From: Liriodendron chinense
Taxonomy: Eukaryota; Streptophyta; Magnoliopsida; Magnoliales; Magnoliaceae
Direction of reading: 5' to 3'
DNA: 64,000 bases
Assembly (NCBI GenBank): GCA_003013855.2
Contig: ML058507.1
Location: forward strand, 1,426,001-1,490,000
The notes below the pieces were generated by a model. That model made no database searches. It was not told the DNA's origin and saw only the letters and a list, made by a program, of their open reading frames with translations. The translations under genes were made by a program, and so were the position numbers. Shown in pieces: positions 11,671 to 23,979 of this stretch (its first letter is position 1; each line of letters begins with the position of its first letter).

Positions 11671-12460
11671 AATCGAACCCAGGATCTCTGGTTAGTTCTG
11701 AGTATAGAAACACTCTAAGATTAATAATTTGCAAACACGAATGTATATGTAGGAAAGTTATCGTGAGGCATAATGTTTTGGCGCCCTCGGGCGCTAAACT
11801 GGCAACTCTCAACGGCAACGTTCTTCCCTTCATCTTTAAGGCAATAGACATTAAATTAAAGGTTTTCAAACCCACAAACTTCCACAATTACATGAATTTG
11901 TCTCCTTCCTGCTTATTTTTATCAGTTTATGTGCCGCGATCGATGGGTTGATGCTCCTGATCGCATTTATGAACTATTCTAATAATTTTCTGCCACCGCA
12001 GAATTAGCAAGATACTAACGTAGATGGAAGAGATGGCATACTCAATGACGAGCTCATGCATCTTCCTTGCCACTGGGGGCTTTAGCTTTCCACGTTCACT
12101 ACAACCCCAACAACTGTCTCCAACTCAGAATGACAGTTAGTTAAAACCCGTCGACAGAAGAAAGAGTAGAAGAAAACAGTAATCATAGCCGCATACAAAA
12201 GGGCGAATGTCTTGAAACCTTGCTCTGTGATAAGGAGATAATGGTAGCCAAAACAGGGGCAGAAGACCCATATCAGCAGTTAGGTTATATCAATCAAGTC
12301 CTTGGTGCTTGCAATGACAATTGAGCAGTTTCCGCCATTGTCTAGGACTACTGGCATCTCGCAGAAACCGACCAAACCTGCGCCCATGAAGAACTTCAAG
12401 CCCACGTTAGTCCTCGAATCAAGACAGAGTTCGGCTTAGAAGTTCTAGCCAATGTAGGTA

Positions 12461-13760
12461 ATGATGGTTCAAGTGGCAGAAGAAGAAGAAGAAGGACCGT
12501 ATGAAGAAGAAGAACTACCTCCGGTTCAAGATCAGATTGACAGATTGGCTAAAACTAATCGAGAGACAAATGATCAGATGAGGGCTATTCAGGAAGCCTT
12601 GACTACTTTAATAGCCCAGAATGCCACCAAAAGTATTGCGTCTCCTACTCGCAAGTCCGCAGAGGAATCACAAGGGGCATCAGAAGGTCCAGCTGAACTT
12701 GAACCACCCGTCCAACCCAGGGTTGCGCCTATAGAACGTGCGCCGCTCTCTACATCGCACGTATCACAAGAAGAACTATCATAGACGATACCCCATTTAA
12801 TGTAACAAGAGAAAGAGAAAGAGAAGAGAGATAGCTATAAATTTCGGATCCCGTACCCACTAGAGGTAGAGGAGATACCATTCTCGGCCAACTTCAGATG
12901 TCAAGACATCGAAAAGTTCGACGATAGAGGATCGCCGGAAGAGCACATCACCAATTTCTTAACTATACTGGGTAATTGGTTTGCGGTCCCGCAATATTGC
13001 ATGCGGCTATTTGGATCAACCGTGATAGGGAAATCCTTCCAGTAGTACATGTCATTGCTAACCAGCTCTATAAGGATGTGAGAACAAATGCAGGCCAATT
13101 TTACCTCAAAATTCTTTACGACAGAGAGGGAGATTTTGTTAACAGACCTAACATTGGTCAGATAGAGAAATGGTGAACCAGTTGAGAAGTTCATCGATCG
13201 ATGGGGGACTACGGCAGCCCAATGTCGAAAATTGCCAAGTGAAGGAGAACAGATGAAGATGTACCTAAGGGCCCTGGATTCGATAATCTTGTATGGATTG
13301 TCGGGCAATACTGTCCATTCCTTTCGTGAGCTAGCAACGAAAGCACATCTAGTTGACGAAGCAGCCTCTCGGGTAAACTTCAGACCCGATAGACAAAAGA
13401 GAGAGATGAGAAGAACAGTGGAAATACATCAGGTTGATAAGAGCAGAGATCAGAAAGATTGAAAACGTCCTACTATAAATCATAATCTAAAGACGAAGAG
13501 AACAGTTGTACAAGATAAGGGTAAAAGGCCCTATGTACCCCAACGCTTGTCGATAGCCGAAAGAGAATGGGCGAATGGCCCGTACACATTTGATATGGCC
13601 GATTTAGTTCCAATCATAGAACAACTGATCAAAGAAGGATTAATGCGTCTGCCAGAGCCTGTCTATACCCATGAAGTTGGGCGAATAAACGATCCCAAAT
13701 ATTGTGAATATCATCAATGTGTCAGCCATAAAACAGAGGATTGCTTCTCCCTGAAATGAA
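12461..13760 (+). pseudogene. Tat-type gag, broken
   Basis: The N-terminal part (12461-12784) is acidic and then coiled (DQIDRLAKTNRETNDQMRAI). Capsid-like sequence follows in shifting frames (IEKFDDRGSPEEHITNF near 12910, then LRALDSIILYG and FRELATKAHLVDEAASRV at 13260-13370). The C-terminal frame (13547-13759) contains KYCEYHQCVSHKTEDCFSLK, a Cys/His-rich RNA-binding motif typical of Tat gag in place of a canonical CCHC knuckle. There are stops at 12782, about 13042 and 13459, plus frameshifts. In a live element it would form the particle that packages element RNA. Confidence 0.75.
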
Positions 13761-14569
13761 GGATACAAGGGCTGATCAACTAAGGGGTCATCAGTATGAA
13801 AGCACCCAAAAGGACGAAGGAAACAACTGGGACAGTTTCAGCGGTCCCAATAAGAGACGACACTAATCGACCAACTTCATTACCCGAGCCCGAAAAACCA
13901 TGGACTCTAGTCAATAGCAGAAAAAAACTTGAGAACAGACGGAGGCTCATTAACTGAAGGAAAGAACATATGAAGAGGAAGAAAAGAAACAGTACAGGGG
14001 CAGAGACAACACACGATGAGTATGGCACATTGCGCAATGGTGTCATTCGTCGAACAAGCACCATCAGAGGGAACCTCGCAAGAATCTGAAGGAGAAATTG
14101 ATGCAGTCATTTTACAATCAGGAAGACAAATGCCTGACCACACCCCTCCAAGGTTAGACGACCTGATGTAAGAAGATGCCATGACAGAGAAGCCACAGGA
14201 AAGACCCCGGATGCAGAAATTGAACGAGAAGTTGTCGAGGCCACAACTAGTTAGCCAAGCCTGAGACTAGTAGCAACGCCAATAGCATACAACGTTGTGT
14301 CACATTTGCGAAAAGTCCCCGCCCGCCTAAGTATATATGATGCTTTCTGTCTCTCGAAAGTATACAGAGAAATGTTGATCAACGCCTTACTTGACAATGA
14401 GGTCAGAGAAGTTACAATGATAGAAATAGAAGAAGAAATGAATAATACAGATAAATTTTGAGAAGGGTATACACTGGTGTCACAAGTTATACAGGTTGAC
14501 CAACCCTCGGCAATCACTTTCTCATAGGAAGACCGTACGATCGAATTAACAGATCACAACTGTCCATAG

Positions 14570-14983
14570 ATGATTACAGGAATAATCAGGGATACAGAGG
14601 TTAAAAGGTGTATGTTGGATGATGGGTCTGCCATAAACATTATGCCATTGAAAATACTACAGAAGCTAGGCTACAGGCAATCGGCGTTATGCCCAAGCCT
14701 CATAATAATTCAAGGGTTCAATCAAGATAGCCAGCGTACCCTCGAGGCAATCACAGTAATGTTAGAAATCGAAGGACTGACGATGAAAGTAACATGTCAG
14801 GTGATCGACGCAGTGACAACATACAACCTTCTACTGGGAAGACCTTGGCTCCATCAAAATCGTGTGATCCCTTCGACATATTATCAGTACTTCAAATACA
14901 ACAAGAACAGGATTCGATATATGATGGCATCAGACCTGAGGCCATACACAGTGGTTGAGTCATTTTTGGCCGATGCGCGATAA
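14570..14983 (+). pseudogene. Tat aspartic protease region
   Basis: A 137-residue open frame with the retropepsin active-site region reading DDGSAIN at about residues 17-23 (14618-14638) and LLGRPWLHQ at about 89-97. The family processes the gag-pol polyprotein. The stretch keeps an intact fold-length frame, but it is cut off from gag upstream (13760-14570 has stops and frameshifts) and ends at a stop before the linker at 15029-15367. Confidence 0.75.
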
Positions 14984-15028
14984 TATGACTTAACCAGTGA
15001 TGGTAAAGTTACCAAGAAGTTTGATGTA

Positions 15029-15367
15029 ATGAAGAAAGCGCAAGGGGCGAAACCTCAAGTTGAAAAGTTTGAGCAGAAATGTAAACCTCGGCCTACCATT
15101 CAAGGGAGATCCCAATATCATTCAGAAAAGCAACCTCAGTCAATCACGAAAAAGTTTTATGTGGTGCCAAAGCATTTACGTCAGCCAGGGCAATCTGTGC
15201 TAGAACTGATCTCGAATCAACATATGAGTGTGCTCAAATCCAGCTTCAACATGCTAGTACCCAAAATAGGAAGAATCAACCCATTCCCGAGAGCTCCCAG
15301 TCAATTCCTCGTGCCATCCAGGGATATCACTAAAAAAGATATCAAATTTCACTCAGGGCCAAGTTAG
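15029..15367 (+). pseudogene. Protease-RT linker frame
   Basis: A 112-residue basic frame between protease and reverse transcriptase containing KKFYVVPKHLRQPGQ, a linker-like stretch. It is not an enzyme. It ends in a stop at 15365, and 15368-15583 is non-coding in all the frames I followed. Confidence 0.45.
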
Positions 15368-15583
15368 CCAGCATCATCATCATCAGAAGAAGAGGGGTGA
15401 GAATCTGCCCAACCTCGGCTGATAGAGGAAAAGAGGTACAGCAGATCCAGTCGAAAGATTACGAGGAATATGGGGTTCTCCAGCCAAGATTCAATCAAGA
15501 AGAAAAGGTTGTTAGCTCAATTTGAAGAATACAAGCAAGTATACAGAAATGGATAGGCTTTAGGAGCCAAGGCAAGCGCAAAT

Positions 15584-16837
15584 ATGGTAACTATCGGCCC
15601 TGTAGAAGAAATGCAGCTACAAGATCCTACTGATGTTATCCAGCCAAGTGTCGCACCTGTACAATTGGATGATGGAGGACAACCAACAATTGATGAACTT
15701 GAAGAAGTGAATTTGGGCACTCTCGAAGAACCTAGGAACACATACTTAAGCAGAAACATTCCAGAAGATGAAAAAGAGAGATACATACAGTTGTTGAGGG
15801 AGAATAAAGATGTTTTTGCTTGGACTTACTCAGAAATGCCAAGGCTGAGTCCGACAATTGCCATGCACAAATTGAGCATCATGAAGGAGAAGAAACCAGT
15901 GAAGCAACCTCAACGACGATTTCACCTTGAATTCGTACCCAAATTTGAAGAAGAAATCAAGAAGGCTGGATTCATTCGAGAGGTAAAGTATCCCCGGTGG
16001 ATTTCAAATATCGTGCCGGTCAAGAAGAAGAGTGGACAGATTTGGGTCTGTGTTGACTTCTGGAATCTTAACGAAGCATGTCCAAAGGATGATTTCCCTC
16101 TCCCATCCCAAAATTGTTGATTGACAGCACAATATGATATGCAGTGATGTCCTTCATGAATGGGTATTCGGGATACAATCAATCCGCATGGCTCCAAAAG
16201 ATGAAGATGAAGAAGCTATAGCTTTTCGCACGACTCTCGGCATCTACTGTACCTCGTAATGCCCTTTGGGTTCAAGAACATAGGGGCAACGTATTAACGT
16301 GCGATGCACATTATATTCCAGGATATGATGCACAAGCATGTTGAATGTTATGTAGATGATCTGGTTGTAAGGTCGGATGATTATGAACAACATAGGGAAC
16401 ATCTAAAGCAAGTGTTCCAGCGATTGCACAAGAAGAGTCTCCGTATGAATTCGTTAAAGTACGCGTTTAGAGTTGCTTCAGGCAAATTGTTGGGCTTCGT
16501 TGTCAGGCACAGGGGTATAGAGATCGACCCTACGAAGATTAAGACAATCAGAGAAATGCCCCCACCGAAGAATTTATAGTAGTTGAAGAGTTTTCAAGGC
16601 TGCGTAGCATACCTGAGAAGATTCATTTCGAACCTAGCTGGTCGTTGTCAGCCATTTTCTCGCCTCAACAAGATAGACATCAAGTTCGAATGGGATAACG
16701 CCTATCAGAAGGCTTTTGATTCGTTGAAAGAAATGCTTGAAAAGTCTCCTGTCCTCACAGCTCCGACCAAAGGGAAAGCATTAATTCTATATATCGTAGT
16801 GGGTGATAATTCACTAGGGGCTAGCACAGAAGAATGA
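15584..16837 (+). pseudogene. Tat reverse transcriptase and first RNase H, broken
   Basis: 15584-16120 holds the RT fingers: VFAWTYSEMPRLSP, then PRWISNIVPVKKKSGQIWVC and ACPKDDFPLP. Frames are lost between 16120 and 16300. 16304-16579 resumes with the palm motif YVDDLVV (near 16349), whose two Asp are the catalytic metal ligands, and LLGFVVRHRGIEIDPTKI. 16583-16837 covers the connection and start of RNase H (LRRFISNLAGRCQPFSRL). In-frame stops at 16118, 16577 and 16835 make it non-functional. Confidence 0.8.
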
Positions 16838-17217
16838 AGAAGAGAAGGAGAACGCACTATATTACTTGAGCGTATGTTGTTAGGGGCCGAATTCAATTAT
16901 TTAGCAATCGAGAAGATGTCTCACCCTTATTTTCGCTGTAAAGAAACTTAGGCACTATTGCCTCTCACACCAAATAACGTTGATATCCAAGGCGAATCCG
17001 ATCAAATTTCTCATGAACCGGCCTATGCTGTTTGGACGACTAGCTAAGTTAGCCCTTCTCCTCTCAGAATTCAACATCACGTATGTCCCAGGCCGAGCTA
17101 TTAAAGGACAAGCGATCGCAGATTTCCTCGTTGCGCATCCAGTCCCAAGCAATGAAGAAATGGAATGCGCTCTTAGATGACCAGGTTATGATGATCAGAT
17201 AACTACGACTCTGGCAA

Positions 17218-17823
17218 ATGTACTTCGATGAAGCCTCCAGGTCAACAGGGGCAGGAGCAGGAGTTATATTCATCACTCCGCAGGGAGATTTGCTGCCTTA
17301 CTCATTTATGATCATGCCAGCTTGCACCAACAACGAAGCAGAATATCAAGCCCTCATCATCAGACTACAACTAGACCTCAAAATGCGAATCAAGGTGATA
17401 CAGATCTATGGTGACTCCAGGCTAGTCATCGGATAGTTGACGACTGAATATGTGGTCTGCAAACCTGAACTATCGCCTTTCTGTCATCAAGCGCAATCAT
17501 TGTTCGATCAATTCCAGAACAGCAACATTTCACATATACCAAGGCAGGAGAATGTAAAAGCCGATGCACTCGCCAGCCTGGCCGCTACTCTGGCTAATCT
17601 CGGGGGCAGCCCATTCCAAGTAACAATTGAAGAAAGAAGAATCCTACCGACAGCCACATTGCGTAGTGGCGAATCAAGTGCGAACCCCATCTGTTGCTTT
17701 AAAATTACAGAAGAAAATAATTGGAGAAGGCCATTTGTCGACTATTTGAAATATGGATTTCTACCTGAAGACTCCAAGTTGTGCACACAAGTCAGAAGAT
17801 GCGCTGGTTCATTTATAATGTAA
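17218..17823 (+). pseudogene. Second (archaeal-type) RNase H of the Tat element
   Basis: MYFDEASRSTGAGAGVIF gives the first catalytic Asp, NNEAEYQALI the Glu, and IYGDSRLVIG the second Asp. After one in-frame stop (17434) ADALASLAATLANL closes the domain. A second RNase H following the ordinary RT-RNase H is the hallmark of Tat-branch elements. All key acidic residues look intact, but the stop splits the domain. Confidence 0.8.
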
Positions 17824-17859
17824 AACGATATTCTTTACAAATGCTCGTATGAGGGAGTA

Positions 17860-18594
17860 TTGTTGCGTTGCTTAGACCAAGATGAAGCATATGCCACATT
17901 AAAGGAGGCTCATTGGCGAGAGTGCGGTGCTCACCAAGGAGGCAAGAACTTACATCACCGTGTTCGACACATAGGATATTATTGGCCCGCGATGAGAAGA
18001 GATGCAATAAAATATGTTAAGAAATGCCATCAATGTCAGATCCACGTAGATATTATACACTCGCCACCAGAAGAGTTGCACCAATCAGTGATGTCCTGGC
18101 CTTTTGCAGCCTGGGGCATGGACGTGATCGGACCGATCAGCCCACCCTCTTCCCAGGGGCATTAGTACATCTTGGCAACAACTTATTACTTTTTCAAGTG
18201 GGCCGAGGCAGTGACACTTAGGAATGTGAAGGCCAAACATGTCGAAGGTTTCATCCGTTATACTATATTATACCGATATGGTATCCTTGAGAAGATCACC
18301 ATCAACAACGAAACACCTTTCAAGAATGCCACCATTGACAAGTTGTGCATGAAGTTCAAGATCAAGCACTATTATTTGACAATTTACTATCCCCCTGCGA
18401 ACGGACTGGCCGAAGCCTTTAATAAGACTATTGTGAAAAGTTTGAAGAAAACGGTAGTGAAAAATAAGAGAGATTGGGATAAGCATCTGCCCGAAGCATC
18501 ATGGGCATATCGGACCACATATCGGACTCCACTAAAGCCACACCTTACCGGTATACGACACGAAAGCAGTAGTCCCGATGGAGATACAGGTTGA
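17860..18594 (+). pseudogene. Tat integrase, broken, with altered catalytic triad
   Basis: The zinc-binding HHCC module is visible (EAHWRECGAHQGGKN, then KKCHQCQ). The core follows with WGMDVIGPI (first Asp), then ITINNETPF where DNG is expected, then NGLAEAFNKTI. So the second catalytic Asp reads Asn. A stop at 18163 separates the first and second halves of the core. Its job would be insertion of the element cDNA into the genome. This copy could not do it. Confidence 0.8.
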
Positions 18595-18709
18595 GTCGCT
18601 ACGGGTCGCACTCTATCACTCCCTGACATCCAAGCAGAACACCAAGACCAGAATGGCCGAGCTTGATGATCTAGATGAAAAAAAGCTTGCCGCTTAGCAA
18701 AGGCTTGAA

Positions 18710-18964
18710 ATGTATCAGAAGCAGATTTCAGCCTCATACGATAAACGGGTTCACAGAAGGTCATTCAAAATGGGTGATCTAGTACTAATGATGAAACGCC
18801 CAGCACTGACTCAAGGTCCTAAAAGTAAATTCGACCCGAAATGGGATCTAGTGTGTATCATCGACGAAGTTTATTCCAAAGGAGCCTATCGAGTAGTCGA
18901 TTGTAAGGGGCAGGGCATCAGTTCCTTGGTGAATGGTCAATTTTTGAAAAGATACTATACTTGA
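18710..18964 (+). pseudogene. C-terminal end of Tat pol
   Basis: 84 residues with ISASYDKRVHRRSFKMGDLV and PKSKFDPKWDLVCIIDEVYS, GAYRV, LVNGQFLKRYY. This is the usual small basic C-terminal domain after the integrase core. It ends in a natural-looking stop at 18962-18964. 18965-19415 separates it from the convergent antisense gene and shows no gene. Confidence 0.65.
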
Positions 18965-20119
18965 CATTGGTTATTGTTGTGATTTCTAAACACCCCATTA
19001 GAGGAAAAGTGTAATAAACAGATATCAAAAGAAATGAAACCACACTACAATCAATGTCCACAATCCCAAATACTAATCATCCATTTTGTGTGTGTGTTTG
19101 CACAGGTATCAGGAAAGTCATTAAGATTCAGGACATGTCAAGTATGGCACCCTGCCGTTTCAAGATCATCAAGAATTGGAATAAGCCCTAAATCAAGACT
19201 CAGTCACATCCATTTTACATAAGCATAGGTTTTTAGTCCTAACAGGGGGATGTTTCTTTCAAATAGCCTAATTTATTTCGCATCTAAACTCAAAACAAAA
19301 GAAATACCTAGTAGACCAGAGAGATAACAGAAATTGTATAAATAGTATACATATTATTACAATATTCCCATTACAACACATATTGAGAGATTACAAAATA
19401 AAATGATTATATATTTCAAGAATTCAAATTTTTTAAGCATTTCTCTAGCAAGCAGATTGCAGATTCCTGAGTTGCCCTTTGCACTGCCTCCACCTTAGCC
19501 AAAACCTGCACAGGATCAAGAACATTCTGGAGAAACCCCCTCAATTCTACAACCTGACTCCGTATAGCGCTACACTCGGCCTTGTACTGTTCAACAGATG
19601 ACTACAGACGAGTTCTCTAGTTGCTAAATTTAGAGAAATTAAGATGGACAACCAAGCGCACAGCCTGCAGCCGTGCTATCTCATTGTCTATCTTCACAAT
19701 ACGATCTGTGACCCCTTGACACCCGATGTTAGCAACCTGCCAATCTTGCCTCACCGCAGCCACTTGTGCCTCGTACAATTCAAGCTTCGGAATGAGGGAT
19801 TGTAAGTGACCACGCTTCTCTTCAATAGAGAGATCAACTCTGAAATGCCTCGCTTCTCTAAGTTGTGCCATTCCTTCCTTGAACTGGACCACGTAGCTGA
19901 CCATCAAGGAAACGTCAATCCCAAGCCATGTAGCATTATGTTCAAGTGCTTGCAGTCTTTCATCCAAAATGGACCATTCATCTCCATTCCGTAGAGAATT
20001 GGCGATATTCGTTAAAAGACTCTTCAAGAGATCCGCCTTCATCTTCGACAAACCTTGGAGAGAAGAGATGAATGCCTTAGGCAAGATGATAGGAGCAGGA
20101 ATATGGGCTGAAACAGCTC

Positions 20120-20211
20120 CTAACAGAAATAAACGACAAACATCAGTACAGAGAAAACCCCAGTAAAAAAAAAAAGGAAAACAGCTAAAATAATAAGGAC
20201 AAGTAATATAC
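20120..20211 (-). other. Probable intron in the antisense gene
   Basis: On the minus strand the exon ends AAATCACTG, followed by GTATATTAC. The intron has a long T-rich tract and ends TTTCTGTTAG before GAGCTGTT. Joining gives EITG-AVSAH without a frame change. Confidence 0.55.
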
Positions 20212-22429
20212 CAGTGATTTCAAACATGTCAATGACGGGAACACTAGTTGAGGCAGTAGGCACAGACAACATTGGGGCATGTCCAGCCATTCTCTCTGTC
20301 GATGGCTCAGGCAGTTCTGGAGAAGACAAAATGACAATCTCAGGGATACTAGTAGTTGATGATGGCTTAACAGTAAGAGGGGCTTCCACAGCAGGTGCAG
20401 CTAATGATGGTTCGACAACAGGAGGGACTTCTACAGTAGGTTCAGTCAATGATGGCTCGACAGTGGGAGGTATTTTCACAACAGGTTCAGGAGGATTTGG
20501 TTCAGTATCAGGAACTGCAACTCCCTAAGAAGATAAGCGGACATCCTTAACCGCAGTGTCTTTGGTAGGAGGAAGGGTCGAGGGAGGCACAACCCCCTCC
20601 ACCGTAGCAGTGACAGTTGTCTCGGGAACAAAACTTTGATCAATTTCAGCCTCTACCGCAGGAAGATTGGGAGGAAGAACAGATTCGGAAGGTGCGTCAT
20701 CATCCAGATCCATAAAGATGGCTCCTGTATTTTCCTCGGGGATGGATCTCTCATACATTGGTGCATCATCATTGCTCTCCTTGGTGTGACGGTCTTCTCT
20801 TAAATTGGCTTGAGAGCTTAATTCACCCACCTCCCGGACCTCGCTTGCATCGTCAGCTGGAGCATCATCCGTATCCTTGGAGAGTTGTTTTCGTAATCGC
20901 TCGGCTCTATATAACTTACGCATCTCCTTAATCTTCTTGCCCTCATAAGTGACAGCAAGGCTAGGGGCAGTTTTTACTCGAGGACCAATTCGTTAGGGCA
21001 ACACCCCACCACCACCATCATTACCACCGTCATCACCACCATCATCACCCCTATCAACACCAACATTATCATCATCATCACCAACATTACCGACACCATC
21101 ATTATCATCATCATCACCAACATTACCGACACCATCATTATCATCATCATCACCCCCATCATCGCCACCATCACCACCAACAACATAATCACCAAGATTA
21201 CCATCAGCATCATTGCTGCCATCATCATTATCATTCTCATCATCATCTCCATCACACCTCTTGGAACATTACCTTCTTCGGGTACCTCATCCATGGGCGC
21301 GAGAGGTGGGAACTCCGGCTCCTCTAGCGTTATATTCCTTTCCCCGTGAGCAATCCAACCTTCCAAAGTATGCTCAAGCTTCTCATGGTCGATCACCACG
21401 TTCAGAGAAGTTGTAAGTCTCTCCATACCCAGCATAGCAGGTTGATGAAGATTTTCTGATACATATCCGAGTCCATCAGCGGGAATAGGAGTAACGATTA
21501 GAGGCGTGATGAAGACGGGCTCAGTGACAAGAAAATTATTCCGAACAAGTGAATATTGGTGGGCCCACCACCTCATCCATCCGAAAGAAGCCCCAGTGCA
21601 GTACTTATCCCCCGGAATAGCAAACGAACAACCAGTCCCGGTCAACATAAGTTGTCGCCACATCCACTTCGAATGAATGGGCCCGATACTATATGCTTGT
21701 TGCTCACAGGTCACCGGTTCCAGCGTCTCAGGAACCCCTTGATCATATCCGAACTAACGACCAAAGTGATTGGGGTAATAGGGCTCTCTCCAGAATTCCA
21801 ACCCCTCACGCAATGCAGCGACAACGGACGAATCGCCATCAAGAACAAATGTTCGTAGTAATCGATGCCATCGTCATCCGTGCACAAAATTGATTCTCTA
21901 CTTCGGGTGCTGGAGAAATGAAAGAAATATACATCATCAAACTGCACAATATTCGCTTCGATGGTTGTCAGGTTTTGACCAACCATCCTCTTCTTCTAGA
22001 AGAAGTGTAACGGAAGCCTCCCCTCTCGAATATAATCCCCACGCTGTATTTCGTAAACCCAAGGGAAGTAGACTCCGAGGCATCTTGACAGGAAATGCCA
22101 CCCGCAGTAAGCTGAGTTCATCCCAAAGGCAGCACGGTCTTTATTGTTGATAACATAGCCAAAGGCCTGGTAGAGAGAGCATAGAACCACTGGGGCTAGC
22201 GCATACCGGTAACCGTTTGTTAAAGCCCCTGCGACAGCAAAGCAAGATACTCTTTACATTATCCGCTTGCTTAAAGCTCAGCAATGCTACGCAGCTGAGC
22301 CAATATGCCAGAAAGCCGGCAAGCTCAAGGGTTGGAGATAGCTTGTTGGGGCGAGGGAAGTTTTCCTTCATCTTGCTCTCTAAAAACACCTTATCCCCAC
22401 TACCCTCATCATAAGCCGCATAATCCAAG

Positions 22430-22507
22430 CTGAAGAGAGGAATTATGACATTAATGAAAGAAAGAAAGAAGGAACAGAGTGATGTTATATGACTTGCAAC
22501 AAAATAC
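22430..22507 (-). other. Probable intron in the antisense gene
   Basis: Donor GTATTTTG after GGGGTAC, acceptor CTCTCTTCAG before CTTGGATTA. The flanking frames join as TTVWGT-LDYAAYDEG. An upstream GT (GTACGT) would break the frame, so I prefer the downstream one. Confidence 0.5.
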
Positions 22508-23979
22508 GTACCCCAAACTGTGGTTAAAGTAGACCAGTCAATCCTCAAATGGGAGTTTATCCTTGAAACCCCAAAACTGCGGGAGCTCCACAAACAACTC
22601 ATAGAAGACTTCAGAGAAGAAGCCTTCGTTAACACCTTTCTTTTTTTGAGACAACTCGTCGTCGCTCGGGACCCATTCGTTGTAAGTCCTCCCACAGATT
22701 GGGAGACCTGCGATCCGGTTCAGGTCCCAAAGCGAGATACTCATCTCCCCATACAGCATGTGGAAGGAGTTGGTGATAGAACACTAATGATTGAGGAACC
22801 CCTTATAAACCCACGGCTCCCGATAGAAATAGTCTGATGTCGCCTCGATAGCCTTATACAGGCCGACCGCTCGTAGAGTGGCCCTATGCTTCTTCAAGAT
22901 ACGATTACCAAGGTGGGGAATCAAATGGCTGCTAGTTCGAAACGCCCCGGTCAACTAGACTTCAGTATCCCCTAAATGATGAAACCTCTGACAGAGGGTC
23001 TCAAAATAATGCATAGGGAAAGGCTGATGAGGATTGTAATTAGGTTCCAAGAAAATCATGCCCTTCGTACTAAGGACAGATTGACGCTTGCCGTTCTCAG
23101 ACAAGGAACAGTTAAGAAACAGCGTCGGGGTGGATGTCCAAGTATCCACATTGAAGAAAGAGTTACTCCGGCATATATCAGATGGCTCGATGTTCAGAAG
23201 GGAACGCTGCCATTGATAACTCTTCGCATATCTGATGTACTCCCGTGTATAAGGGTTTCTCATAACAAGAGGTGCTGTAACAAGCTTGGCGGTAGACCAG
23301 GTGACCTTCATCTTATCGGATTTGGATGCCTGCTTGGCACCTTTGCCGGCTCTCCTTAGATGGCCACGTTTAACAGACTAAACGGGAATTGACCGAATCA
23401 CTTCATCGTCCTCAAATCCTATGGTCCCATCAGATCAAAAACCACGTAGTGGGGCATACCAAGCATCCCACTGTTCTTGCGTGCCCCTATCCGGAAGAGG
23501 TGGCACGACTCTGTCACATAGAATCTTCCGCTACATATTTTAGATTATGTCAATATGCATTTGTAGAAATTGAAGTTCTCCGGAGGGAGAAACCACTGTG
23601 GATGCTGATCGGACAGCCTATTAACCTTCTTTGGAGTCGCACGCTTACGTTTGGACGTAGTCAACAGTGGACCTAATGGACCGGCTCCCGAAGGATCGCT
23701 AGCCATTATGATCTGCAAAAATCACACAAGAAGTTCAGATCCAATTCAAAACAAAGAAAAGCACACAAAAGTATGCTTAAAACTCTAATTAAGTTAATCA
23801 CTGGGATTACATCTTTGGCTTGGCATGATTTGAAAATTTTTAAGTGTGCAAGGCCCCACACCTTTCCAAAATTGTTATCACATATATGCAGATATAAGAC
23901 GAAGGTATAGGAATTTGCACCCTTCAAAAATCCAAGTATGACAATCACTATTAAATCATAATTTCACCAATCCGTAAGG

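Larger units (their letters stand above)
19416..23706 (-). pseudogene. Antisense plant-mobile-domain-like gene inside the Tat element
   Basis: Read on the minus strand from ATG at 23706 (MASDPSGAGPLGP, basic KRKRATPKK tail) to TGA at 19416. The middle (about 23300-21400) carries the plant mobile domain pattern, best seen at about 22745-22690 as SISLWDLNRIAGLPICG. An acidic low-complexity Asp/Asn/Gly tract follows (about 21260-20990), then a Pro/Glu/Val-rich repeat part (20479-20220) and a C-terminal coiled coil (20084-19420). Two interruptions look like spliceable introns: 22507-22430 (78 bp) and 20211-20120 (92 bp). Both are GT-AG, pyrimidine-rich before AG, and restore frame. Several stops (for example about 23540, 22140, 21715, 20524, 19620) make this copy dead. 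Extra antisense genes between pol and the 3' LTR are known in Tat-type elements. Function is unknown. Confidence 0.7.

Noticed and set aside
20974..21714. Methionine-rich open frame (MMMIMM...) on the minus strand
   Set aside because: In this frame the GAT/AAT-rich tract reads as Met; the antisense gene frame reads Asp/Asn/Gly there. It is the low-complexity acidic tract of the antisense gene.
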